From: Microthyrium microscopicum
Lineage: Eukaryota > Ascomycota > Dothideomycetes > Microthyriales > Microthyriaceae
Assembly (NCBI GenBank): GCA_010405405.1
Contig: MU004231.1
Location: 923,736 to 987,735 of the forward strand
DNA: 64,000 bases
Direction of reading: 5' to 3'
The translations under genes were made by a program, and so were the position numbers. Positions within the stretch are counted from its first letter, which is position 1, and each line of letters opens with the position of its first letter. Below are positions 10,625 through 19,112 of this stretch, piece by piece. The notes beneath the pieces were generated by a model, which saw only the letters and a list, made by a program, of their open reading frames with translations, did not search any database and was not told the origin of the DNA.

Positions 10625-11545
10625 CTAGGTAATCTGCTTGTAAAACTGCGCCTGGATAACGTCGTACGCGACCTTTACCTGAGCCTTGAATGCCTTTTCT
10701 GGCATAATTCTCATCTTGAGCAAGCCTTCGACGTTCCGAGGCCCTCTACCACATAGCGTGTAAGTGATATTGCCCCATCTTTGATGCTCAAACTCAAGGC
10801 CTCGTTGGAACTGAGGTGTCCATTGAGTAACCTGCGCTAGGTTGGATTGGCACCGCATGTACAGGTTACTTTCATCATGCAGCACAGCCCGACTTTTGTA
10901 GACCGAGGGTCCAAGCATCTCTACAATGCTTGGAGCAGACTGAATTTGCTCCTCCAGTAGTGTTGTTTCCCATGAAAGTTCTGGAATTGCGAGGTTTACC
11001 CAGTGTGCAAGAGGACAGACTGTGCCATTGATATACCACAGCAGCTTTTGGCGAGGCCCAGGCTGTGTTCCATAGATGTGCATGTCCAAAAGATATTGGC
11101 CGATGTTGAGTTGGTGAAAATGTCTCTGGAACTCGTATGACTGGTCTTGAATAACGTTGGTCCATCTAGAGAGCAGCTTTAGCCTTCGTGAGGCCTTGGC
11201 GCACGGCTGCATGGGACCATTGATGCTCGTAGAATATTCAGTAGGAAAGCCGAGTTGAAGTCTGTTTTGATGGTCGTCCATAGCAGCGGTTGCGTTGAAG
11301 TAGAGCTCTTGCTGAAATATTTCCGGGATCTCATTGACTTGCCACCATAAACGAAAAGGCAACCAGGAACTTTGCCAGCCCCACGGGGCTCGGTCATATT
11401 CACTCATGATATTCGGAATGTCCTTGGACAAGCTTTTGCCATCAGTGGTATAGCTGATACCAGAATCATAGATGCTGAACATGATGCAGAGAGTAATGCC
11501 AAAGTATAGGGAGAGGCAACCTCCAATCCGCTTCCAGTTGTACAT
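10625..11545 (-). CDS. Single-pass membrane protein, member C
   Basis: Frame of 306 residues with an N-terminal hydrophobic anchor at about residues 6-26 (RIGGCLSLYFGITLCIMFSI) and then a large domain. That domain contains a Trp-rich stretch (WGWQSSWLPFRLWW), several NxT/NxS sequons (NATAA, NGTVC, NITYT) and paired Cys. The sequons and anchor suggest an N-in, C-lumenal or C-extracellular protein. The frame stays open for about 35 codons upstream of the chosen methionine without another ATG, so an upstream exon carrying a cytosolic tail like that of member B is possible. Paralogy with members A and B is inferred from layout and C-terminal W/L/W/C spacing. Function unknown. Confidence 0.6.
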   Translation of the reverse strand: MYNWKRIGGCLSLYFGITLCIMFSIYDSGISYTTDGKSLSKDIPNIMSEYDRAPWGWQSSWLPFRLWWQVNEIPEIFQQELYFNATAAMDDHQNRLQLGFPTEYSTSINGPMQPCAKASRRLKLLSRWTNVIQDQSYEFQRHFHQLNIGQYLLDMHIYGTQPGPRQKLLWYINGTVCPLAHWVNLAIPELSWETTLLEEQIQSAPSIVEMLGPSVYKSRAVLHDESNLYMRCQSNLAQVTQWTPQFQRGLEFEHQRWGNITYTLCGRGPRNVEGLLKMRIMPEKAFKAQVKVAYDVIQAQFYKQIT

Positions 11546-11948
11546 TTCGAGACAAGGGACGAATCGTCTATCGGGTTTATAGTTAGCAAAGAAGTCTTTT
11601 GCATGACTATGCTGGCCGGCAGCAATCGCGTGAAAGTCATACCTTAAAGTCTTGGATCTATGGTCGTGGGCTTGTTGCTATCACGGGTTGACGTTGGAGA
11701 AAGGGCCAAAAGAAAACGTGAAAATTGCCTTGAGTGAATACCGATCGGTGATGAGTACCTAGGTAGGCAGCCGTATACTTCGAGGATACGTATAAGCACG
11801 AGTATAAAGTAGAGTAGTAGTTAATGGACAAGTTGTACAACAAGTTGTTCTTATCATTCAGTAGTAAGGATATTTGGACAGAGTATCATGGCTATTGAAA
11901 CATGGTTATAGCTCTTGACAAAACTAATTTCCCCCCTCATGAGCTGAA

Positions 11949-12636
11949 TTAATTGGTTTCGGATAATATTACTATTTTCACCAAAGCTTGAGCGCTAGTT
12001 TCGCAATACCAGCAAAGTAGTGAATCGTTCCACCTAATAATAAATATTCTCAAAGGGGGATTTTCATACTCAGGGCCTTGTAACTTTTGGACTCTGGGGA
12101 GAAGATCACGGGCGATTTCCCTGCCTGTCACAGAACCAACGCGCTCCAAAGCCTCCAAGTAACAATGCGAGTAGAAGGCGATATTATAGACAAGTAGATG
12201 CAGTGTTTTTATTAGAGGCTTGTCTTTACATTTGTAGTCTCTAGTGGACAAGATGAAATTCAATGTGATCTCCAATCTCTGCGATAGTGAACCTTTCCAC
12301 CCTAAAACCACAGGCGATGCACTCTCCAGCCAATTCACAGACTGCCGCAAGGTGCAATTTTATCTGCGCGATTCCCACCGCGCCACGGTGGAAGAGGTAT
12401 GGGCAACCAGGAGGACATGCTAGCAATGGGCATTCCAACCGGCAGGGGTATTTGGCACTGCGAATTTTTATGCCATGTGGCAACGCAGCCAAATTCGGTC
12501 CGACTCCGTGTCCGGTAAGATTTTGTTTGAAGCGTTGAGATGGGTCAAACAGTAAGAGATCATCGAGTCGCATCAACCAGAAATCTTCTAGATCGATGAC
12601 TGCATTTATGGAGTCGATGTTTTGTGGGGCCGCCAT
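11949..12636 (-). CDS. Hypothetical Cys-rich protein
   Basis: Proposed exons are 12293-12636 and 11949-12240, with a 52-nt intron (GTTCAC donor, CCACTAG acceptor), giving about 211 residues. The N-terminal exon has a compact Cys cluster (CRLECPLLACPPGCPYLFH, then AAVCELAGECIACGF), which may bind zinc. The second exon encodes a helical region (LIKTLHLLVYNIAFYSHCYL). The donor is not consensus and the frame choice rests on the two parts joining without a stop, so the model is tentative. A shorter one-exon version would end at 12241. No family recognised. Confidence 0.35.
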
Positions 12637-12990
12637 AACGAAACTTGTTGACTCGTAGGTGTTGGATTGGTGGGCTTCGCAAATAGTTCAGGTACAACTG
12701 CCGTGGCTGTCGTTGTTGGCGATTATAAACGGTAGTAGTGAGCTTTTTGAATTCTTGCAAGTTGGATTTAATTTTGTCTGAACAGAGGAGTTCATCTGTT
12801 GTTATAGCTCCTGGCTCTTGACATAATGTGTTGGTCTCTCATGCTGACCTCATTAGCGGATAGACACATAAGAAACAAACAAACAAGAACTGAGGGGCAA
12901 GGCAACAAGAATAATAGACTTGGATTTGGTCTTCCAACTCTCTTCCCTCTTTACAGAAAAATCATCGGATGAGGTCTGCTCTTGACGCTC

Positions 12991-13299
12991 ACCATCAAGA
13001 CGACATCTGACCAAGCCTTACAATCAACACGACAAGTCTACCAGAAAGAATCCACTACCGTAGCCTCACCATCAAGACGACANNNNNNNNNNNNNNNNNN
13101 NNNNNNNNNNNNNNNNNNNNNNNNNNNNNNNNNNNNNNNNNNNNNNNNNNNNNNNNNNNNNNNNNNNNNNNNNNNNNNNNNNNNNNNNNNNNNNNNNNNN
13201 NNNNNNNACCATCAAGACGACATCTGACCAAGCCTTACAATCAACACGACAAATCTACCAGAAAGAACCCACTACCGTAGCCTCACCATCAAGACGACA
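12991..13299. repeat. 77-bp tandem repeat array containing an assembly gap
   Basis: Units beginning ACCATCAAGACGACATCTGA start at 12991, 13068, 13208 and 13285 (last one partial). The period is 77 bp on both sides of a run of 125 N (13083-13207). Units before and after the gap differ by about two bases. The spacing across the gap (140 bp) is not a multiple of 77, so the N-run is a placeholder and the true copy number is unknown. Confidence 0.85.
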
Positions 13300-13435
13300 A
13301 GGCCTTTCATAATCGCTGAGTCGTTACATCACGCAAACCATCGTCACTACAAATCTTTCGACTACTCGATTAACAGGTAAGACTTGGCGTACTATTCCTT
13401 GACCTGTTTTCATCATTAATCATATTCCTTTAGAT

Positions 13436-14119
13436 ATGGCTAGTCTACTACAAGCGATACTTGGTCATATTCCTTTCGATCTGGCTAGTCTAGCGACACT
13501 TAGCCACGCGCAGCTCCACGCCCGAGTACGCGTTCTGGTTGACCATCGGGAAGACTTGGAGTTGCTCAATCGTACGGTAGTGAGACGTCCTGGTACTACT
13601 AGGCAAGCCGTCGAATGGGCTATTGAGCACCTCAATGAAGTTCTCAACACCATATTTGCTCGCTTGCGTAGCGATGAGCAAATCCACACTCAAGCGCGCG
13701 TCTTGGCAGTCCACCGCGAAGAGTTGCAAAGACTTGACCGTACGTTGGTGAGACGTCCTGGTCGTACTAGGCAAGCCGTTGACTGGGCCATTGGACACCT
13801 CGATGACGTACTCAACACGGTCTTGGGTCGCATACGTAGCGGTGAGCAACTCATCGCTCAAAGGGAGGCCTTGGTCGCCCATCGTGGAGAGTTGGAGATG
13901 CTTGAGAGAGGTGGTACTAGCCGGCAAGCCATCATATGGGCTATTGGACAAGTAATTGAACAACTTCACGCAATCGAGACTCGACTAGAGGACCTGGGGG
14001 TTGATGTCAATCACGGTACTAGCGATGACGACCTTGGTAATCATAGCGACAGAAGCGACGATAGTGAGGATGGTGATCTTGAGGGCTTTGTCGTGTCAGA
14101 CAACGAGCCTGTTGTCTGA
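13436..14119 (+). CDS. Protein with three internal 56-residue repeats
   Basis: Frame of 227 residues. A likely 5'-UTR intron (13377-13433, GTAAGA...CTTTAG) ends two bases before the ATG. Residues about 30-190 are three tandem copies of a 56-residue helical unit. The core pattern is HRE-[DE]-L-x(2)-L-[ND]-RT-[VL]-VRRPG-x-TRQAV-[ED]-WAI-x-HL. Copies 1 and 2 are near-identical in DNA (period 168 bp) and copy 3 is diverged and shortened. The C-terminus is acidic (SDRSDDSEDGDLE). The even unit length and amphipathic pattern suggest a helical-bundle repeat that binds protein partners, but this is inference. No named family recognised. It lies just downstream of the 77-bp satellite. Confidence 0.65.
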   Translation: MASLLQAILGHIPFDLASLATLSHAQLHARVRVLVDHREDLELLNRTVVRRPGTTRQAVEWAIEHLNEVLNTIFARLRSDEQIHTQARVLAVHREELQRLDRTLVRRPGRTRQAVDWAIGHLDDVLNTVLGRIRSGEQLIAQREALVAHRGELEMLERGGTSRQAIIWAIGQVIEQLHAIETRLEDLGVDVNHGTSDDDLGNHSDRSDDSEDGDLEGFVVSDNEPVV

Positions 14120-14255
14120 ACTTCCAGTGACTGCTTATTTGCGGCTTCCTTTGCCGTCATCTCTGGACGCGAACTCTCAACCTCTGTCTGAATGTTACAT
14201 GTAAATTTTATTTCAATCAAATTTGTGCTAATCGATCCTTTTTTATGTTTCGAGC

Positions 14256-14965
14256 GGATACGGCTTAGACCAGATTCCAGAGACCAACGATACTTTCATG
14301 GACTTCTTAGTCGCCCCGGTTAGGCGTGGTGAGAACGATGCTCCAACACTCGACAAAGATGTAGTCAAGTTCTTGCTTATCTAGGCGTTGCACGTCAACA
14401 ATGAGCGATTCACCAGTCACCGTAGGCCCAGGTCCCGTTAATGTTTGATCGTCAGGACCTTGACATGGCATTTGGTGTTTATAAAACCAATGTTCATTGC
14501 AATAGCGAGCTTTGGCTCTATTGGGATGAGCTCTTTGCAGGCGATGTGCCTGAGGGCTACGCTATATACAACAGACGATTCAATGCGCTGTTTACCGCGG
14601 TCCACGGCGTGACTGGACTCGATGTACGTTTGCTCACTTTCAATATCTCTACTGATAATCAATGACAGTAATGCCACCGACCCACCTCTGGGAAATGTGG
14701 TCTCTTCCCATTTGTCGAGTGCATTTTTCCACCTAGACTGTTCGACCCTCAACGATTCCATCAGTTTGCATGTGCGAATTGTCATTGGCGTTGCCGTGAT
14801 TCCCAGGCGACCAACAGCTACTTGACGTGCTACAAAACATGTTACTACGTGCACCCATATGGCAACCCTGACTGGAAGAAGGGAATGATGCAGCGTGCAG
14901 AAATGCTTACCGCAGACGATGCTGGCGAGCTCAACGGTGAAGACGGTAGCTATGGTAGACTTTGA
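14256..14965 (+). pseudogene. Decayed member of the CANC-domain family
   Basis: Parts of this plus-strand stretch match the gene at 37943-38758 throughout: GYGLDQ with GYSNDY, HVNNERF with EVNNERQ, DLDMAFGVYK with DLEVDLIYHK, FNALFTAVHG with FNSVYLAVFG. After an intron-like GTACGT...GACAG come KCGLFPFVEC with KCG...LPFVDC, and ACANCHW with ACANCWM. The match extends to the same tail, C..TC...HPY. The copy has an in-frame TAG after residues FLLI (near 14,383), a frame change before DLDMAF, and a TAA as first codon after the intron acceptor. It is therefore a pseudogene or needs an unusual structure. The Cys-rich end is still open to the TGA at 14965. Confidence 0.6.
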
Positions 14966-15378
14966 AACTAATCAAGAGATTGACATCATAACCAGTGCGA
15001 ATTGGGTATAGATTTCCTTAGACTAGTACCTAGGTATGCAATGTATTCCTTTCCTAGTTACTACTTGTGTAGAGTTTCAAGACTATCTACCTGTCTGCTC
15101 AAGTATAAGCTAGCCGGTAGAAACGTCCATTTACATACTCGTGTACTACGGAATCAAGATAGGTACTCCAATTTCCGCGAGCTGGTACCTTGACATCCCC
15201 AATTACAATTAACCCCACGTTCCATACATTCGCAGGTAGACATGCACTAAATAGATTAGATATGTTTTCAAGAGCTTCCTAGTATCAGAAACTTACTATT
15301 CCCTCTGTACAAGAGCAGTGAGCAGGATTAGGAAACCGAATTTTTCGAGTTCTCGAATTTATGCCCTTGTGGGTGATA
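14966..15378. other. Gene-free stretch
   Basis: Intergenic; contains short inverted CTAGGTA-type words but no supported gene. Confidence 0.4.
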
Positions 15379-16944
15379 TTATTCGTGCCATGATCTTTGC
15401 ATAACAACTACACAGTTGTTAGCGCGAATGACCTTGTTTCGATTCAGTATATTAACATGTACCTGAAAATCCCGCAAGGCATCCTGAAAGAGACGACGGG
15501 GTGGGAAGTTGTCAGAATCAAGGTTTCTTGACCAGTGATGCAACAAAGCCATCATCTTTTCAGCAAATTCTGGAGCCACATCTTCGTTGGTGATATGAGG
15601 CTTTAAACACTCTGATTTGGTCTGCCAGATCTGATCCGGCAACTTTCGGTGATCTATAACCATTCCACCAACTATCGAACAGTGCTCAATAGTATAAGGA
15701 GCATGAATAGTAGCACTTGGTTGGATAAGAGTATCGTTCTCTTCCAGATATATTCCCATCATAATGTCACCAAATACTAATCTTGACTCCTCGGTGCTAC
15801 TCTCTATTGAATCATAATTCTCTGCAAACTTCTCTATGACATCGCGTGTCTGAGAGGAGGCGGCAATCCACGCCTTTTTACCTGCCTGGCATGTTATGAT
15901 GGTCTCTACGCCACCGCGGTCAATATGTGCGCGCGAGAATACGCCCGTGTTGGCCAAAAGTCGAAAGAATTGTGAATTGGTGATTTGATTTCGCATGCTT
16001 TCTGGCGTCTTCTTTAACCGTAGCCATCTTTGCAGTTCTGAACTGCCAGTAAAATATTCTAGCCCTAGGCCATTGTATTTGTTGCGGATCTCTGGACTGT
16101 TGAAAATCTTGTTGCCGACAGTGTTGATATGATGCGATCCTTTGAATCCTAGGAGGTTGACTTTTCTCATTGGATCCTGGAAGGTCTTCCTGAAGTTGGA
16201 AGCCAGGTCAGATACCAGGCCGCCATGCTTCATGTCAGGGAGATTGAAGAAGTCGTGGTACTCAACAATGCCGCCGTTGCATTCTATCAGATCTAAATGT
16301 TTCTCGATTGTCCAGGGCGACTCATCAGTCTCGTTGAGTTCCGCCGGAACTAAAATGAAATGCCTAAGAGGACCTGATTGCAAGACTCGTACGGCATCTT
16401 TAGTGCTGCCAACTATAACAATCCTGCTGTTCTCGGCTGGTGGATGTTCAAAGAACTCGTCTGCAGTGATGAACTTGGTGTCCTTGACAAAGTCCAAGGT
16501 TTTGACGTATCTTGGGAGCTCATCTTCTTCTCTGGTCTTCTTGGTCCGAAGATTCTTCTCACTTCTCTCTGACTGGAGCAACCGGAGTCTCTCACGGCAA
16601 TGGTCCACGGATTCCTGAATGTTGGTGTTATTGCGGACTTGGAGTTTGGCACGTAAGGTGTCCATGGGTAATGATGTGGACTGTGGTATATTTATTGTAG
16701 GCGATTGAGAAAGACGTGACATATTGCGTGGACTACGACAATAGTCTTTCTGGTGACGGCTCATATTGCTTTTAGATTTGAAGCTTCCGCATCTCGTACA
16801 TAGCTTCATTTCATGCTTAATGACACGAGCCGCGACAGAATTTGGATGATCTTTATGTTTGTGTCTAGCGTGATTATGTGAGCTTAAGAGCTTTCCGCAT
16901 CCCAAGGGGCATCTCCGCAACACGGCTGGTTTTCTCCCTGCCAT
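15379..16944 (-). CDS. C2H2 zinc-finger / JmjC-like (cupin) protein
   Basis: About 521 residues from the methionine of MAGRKPAVLRRCPLGCGKLL. Two Cys/His finger-like modules lie at the N-terminus (C-x3-C-x11-H-x5-H at about 12-33, and C-x2-C-x12-H-x4-C at about 49-69). A basic, coiled region follows, then a double-stranded beta-helix domain typical of JmjC 2-oxoglutarate/Fe(II) oxygenases. Its HxD is in FSRAHIDRGG (about residue 338) and its distal His in SATIHAPYTIE (about 412), followed by GGMVID. If active it would hydroxylate or demethylate a protein or nucleic acid in the nucleus; the substrate is unknown. The frame continues upstream through a minisatellite, but that extension is low-complexity and I start after it. 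It is unrelated to the nearby retrotransposon. Confidence 0.75.
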   Translation of the reverse strand: MAGRKPAVLRRCPLGCGKLLSSHNHARHKHKDHPNSVAARVIKHEMKLCTRCGSFKSKSNMSRHQKDYCRSPRNMSRLSQSPTINIPQSTSLPMDTLRAKLQVRNNTNIQESVDHCRERLRLLQSERSEKNLRTKKTREEDELPRYVKTLDFVKDTKFITADEFFEHPPAENSRIVIVGSTKDAVRVLQSGPLRHFILVPAELNETDESPWTIEKHLDLIECNGGIVEYHDFFNLPDMKHGGLVSDLASNFRKTFQDPMRKVNLLGFKGSHHINTVGNKIFNSPEIRNKYNGLGLEYFTGSSELQRWLRLKKTPESMRNQITNSQFFRLLANTGVFSRAHIDRGGVETIITCQAGKKAWIAASSQTRDVIEKFAENYDSIESSTEESRLVFGDIMMGIYLEENDTLIQPSATIHAPYTIEHCSIVGGMVIDHRKLPDQIWQTKSECLKPHITNEDVAPEFAEKMMALLHHWSRNLDSDNFPPRRLFQDALRDFQVHVNILNRNKVIRANNCVVVMQRSWHE

Positions 16945-16990
16945 ATGGCTATGAGGGTCGTTATCAACGATGCAAAGCAAGCAAACAACG

Positions 16991-17230
16991 GAGGACTGAT
17001 GAAGAGGACTGATGAAGAGGGTGATGAAGAGGGTGATGAAGAGGACTGATGAAGAGGACTGATGAAGAGGGTGATGAAGAGGACTGATGAAGAGGACTGA
17101 TGAAGAGGACTGATGAAGAGGACTGATGAAGAGGACTGATGAAGAGGACTGATGAAGAGGGCTGATGAAGAGGGCTGATGAAGAGGACTGATGAAGAGGG
17201 TAATGAAGAGGGTAATGAAGAGGGTGATGA
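16991..17230. repeat. 12/13-bp minisatellite upstream of the JmjC-like gene
   Basis: About 19 tandem units of GAGGACTGATGAA (13 bp) mixed with GAGGGTGATGAA (12 bp). The array ends about 45 bp upstream of the chosen start codon, so it probably lies in the promoter or 5' UTR. Confidence 0.9.
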
Positions 17231-17357
17231 TTCCTCTTCACAGGCTTCACAGCGATGTTGTGAGAGAGATCTGATCTTGCTACAAGATCGCGCACTAGAC
17301 CTAAAGGGGTTAGCGCGCCCAAGGATCTGCCAAGCGGACTTACTTCTCTCGCCGACC

Positions 17358-17507
17358 TACCGTTTTCTTCCGTCAAGTTCGAACGTGTTAGCGCGGTTTT
17401 TTAGGCGAGGTTTGTCCGTAAGCAATAGCGAGTCACTGCCTAACTTCAAAGCGCCACCAGCAAAAAAAGCGCGCTAACACGTTCGAACTTGATGGAAGAA
17501 AACGGTA
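17358..17507. repeat. 150-bp hairpin element with 46-bp inverted arms
   Basis: The left arm (17358-17403, TACCGTTTTCTTCCGTCAAG...) and right arm (17462-17507) are inverted copies with about two mismatches, around a 58-bp loop. A TA lies at each outer end. It looks like a foldback element or a pair of terminal inverted repeats brought together, and is different in sequence from the 4164-4388 element. Confidence 0.8.
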
Positions 17508-18845
17508 CAGCTCTTCTAGATCTTCTTCCTCTCTCTCCCGTTCATAGATTCTAGAATACAATGTAATTATCTAATCGCTCGAGATCCGCAGCTCGTCACG
17601 AGGAGGACTAATGAGGAGGATTAACAAATAGCAAGCACGCCTAAATATTAGTCGCAATATTGATCAAAATAGATTTCATAATCTGGTGCAATTGCTCTAT
17701 TCAGTTGCTCGTACAAATTTGTGGACACAATACATGAAAACGGACACAAGAGGACTATGGTAGACGCTCTACATTATTGCCCATACAACTGGACAATAGC
17801 TTGTCAACTAGAATGGCAACCTAGCATTCCCCTTCAGATGGATCCACGTCCATATCGTCAGCATCTTCAGTCTCATCGCCCTTCCCAGCCTCATCTTCAT
17901 TCTCATTGAGAGAAAACGTCAAACTCTGGGCTACGTCAACATTAGTACCATGGCCTCTTTGCTTTTGTTATAGCAGTACATAGGTTCACTTACCTTGCTG
18001 CGTGTCCTTATCAAAAAGTAGCTGACTCTCCTGGTTCTGTTCATCTGGCACTCGGCGCTGAGGTGCCTTCTTTCGCAACATGTCTCTCTGATTTGGCTTG
18101 ATAGCTGGCTCTAGTGCAACTGTTAGGCATGATATAACCGTTCCAAGGACTCACTTTACAAACCATTGACATCACAACTAATGTTTCCAAGCCTATTAGC
18201 GATATCATCGGCATTAGTGGCCCTTGGCGCCTTGGATGATACAAGGGTGAGATCACTCATGCGAGCTCGTTTGGCCGCTGATTCTTCAGGAGATGCGCCC
18301 CAAGGAGTATTCCGTTTGGCCCTGTTCTGAGCTCCCGTCGCGTTGGTAGAGTTACCCACCAGACGATTCTTTGGAGGACCAAAGTCTCCAAACCGGGGTG
18401 GGTAGCGGGCGTCTCCTTTACTAGAGTCGTACCACTTTTTGAAGAGCTCCTCGAAGTGGTGTGGTTGCCAACCTTCGAAATCATGCAATGGTCCACCACC
18501 ATACCAATCATTGTCCATCAACTCCTTCCATGTTATGATTACGGGGGTGCGTTTGGCAACTCGACCGCAGTCAAATGATCTCGAAGCTGGTGGACGATTT
18601 GGATCCTTTTCGACCAAAGGCAAGATTTTGAGAGTGATCTTGGCGGTCAAGGTTTCGCCCGTGGCTATCACCATCATCAATGGTGCTTGAGGCCCGTTAG
18701 GCTGACTGTAAATTGCCTGGCCTTGTTGGCGAGCCATGCCAACGAGTAGAGAGAACGTCCGTGGAGTATCCTGGGTGATGTAGGACGTGATTGCTCGTAG
18801 CCGCTCAGCCTTGTAGCTACAGAGTTCAACATGATCACCAGGGGA

Positions 18846-18850
18846 GGGGA
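18846..18850. repeat. Target-site duplication, left copy (GGGGA)
   Basis: GGGGA directly abuts the LTR at 18851 and recurs directly after the other LTR (28622-28626). A 5-bp duplication is typical of Ty3/gypsy integration. Confidence 0.95.
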
Positions 18851-18990
18851 TGAAAAGGCACAATATAAATCGTGTAGTAGTAGTAAGATGGTATTGTTAG
18901 AGTCCTCCCTCTAAGGGAGGATATACAAGCTAAGACTACCTGCCGAAGATACCCCGACGCCTTACCCTTTTGGGAAGGCATCCCGTATCA
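18851..18990 (-). repeat. 3' LTR (140 bp)
   Basis: Identical to 28482-28621. Contains a small palindrome CCTCCCTCTAAGGGAGG. The LTR is very short for an element this long. Confidence 0.95.
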
Positions 18991-19112
18991 TATGCCCCCG
19001 TTTAAAGAGACAACTCATCGTCCTCGATGATATACAGATAGCCATAGTCTAACAGGATGCTGAGCAGAAGAGTTTGGGATCTCCGATCAATCAAAAACAA
19101 ATGCATGATAAC

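Noticed and set aside
12982-13227. Open frame across the 77-bp repeat and gap
   Set aside because: Nearly half of it is unknown bases, so no coding claim is possible.
16991-17230. CTGATGA...GAA words resembling a hammerhead ribozyme core
   Set aside because: They come from the repeat unit; no stems or the rest of the conserved core are present.
16945-17376. N-terminal extension of the JmjC-like protein through the minisatellite
   Set aside because: It is pure translation of a 12/13-bp repeat with no domain; a methionine with good following sequence lies at 16944.
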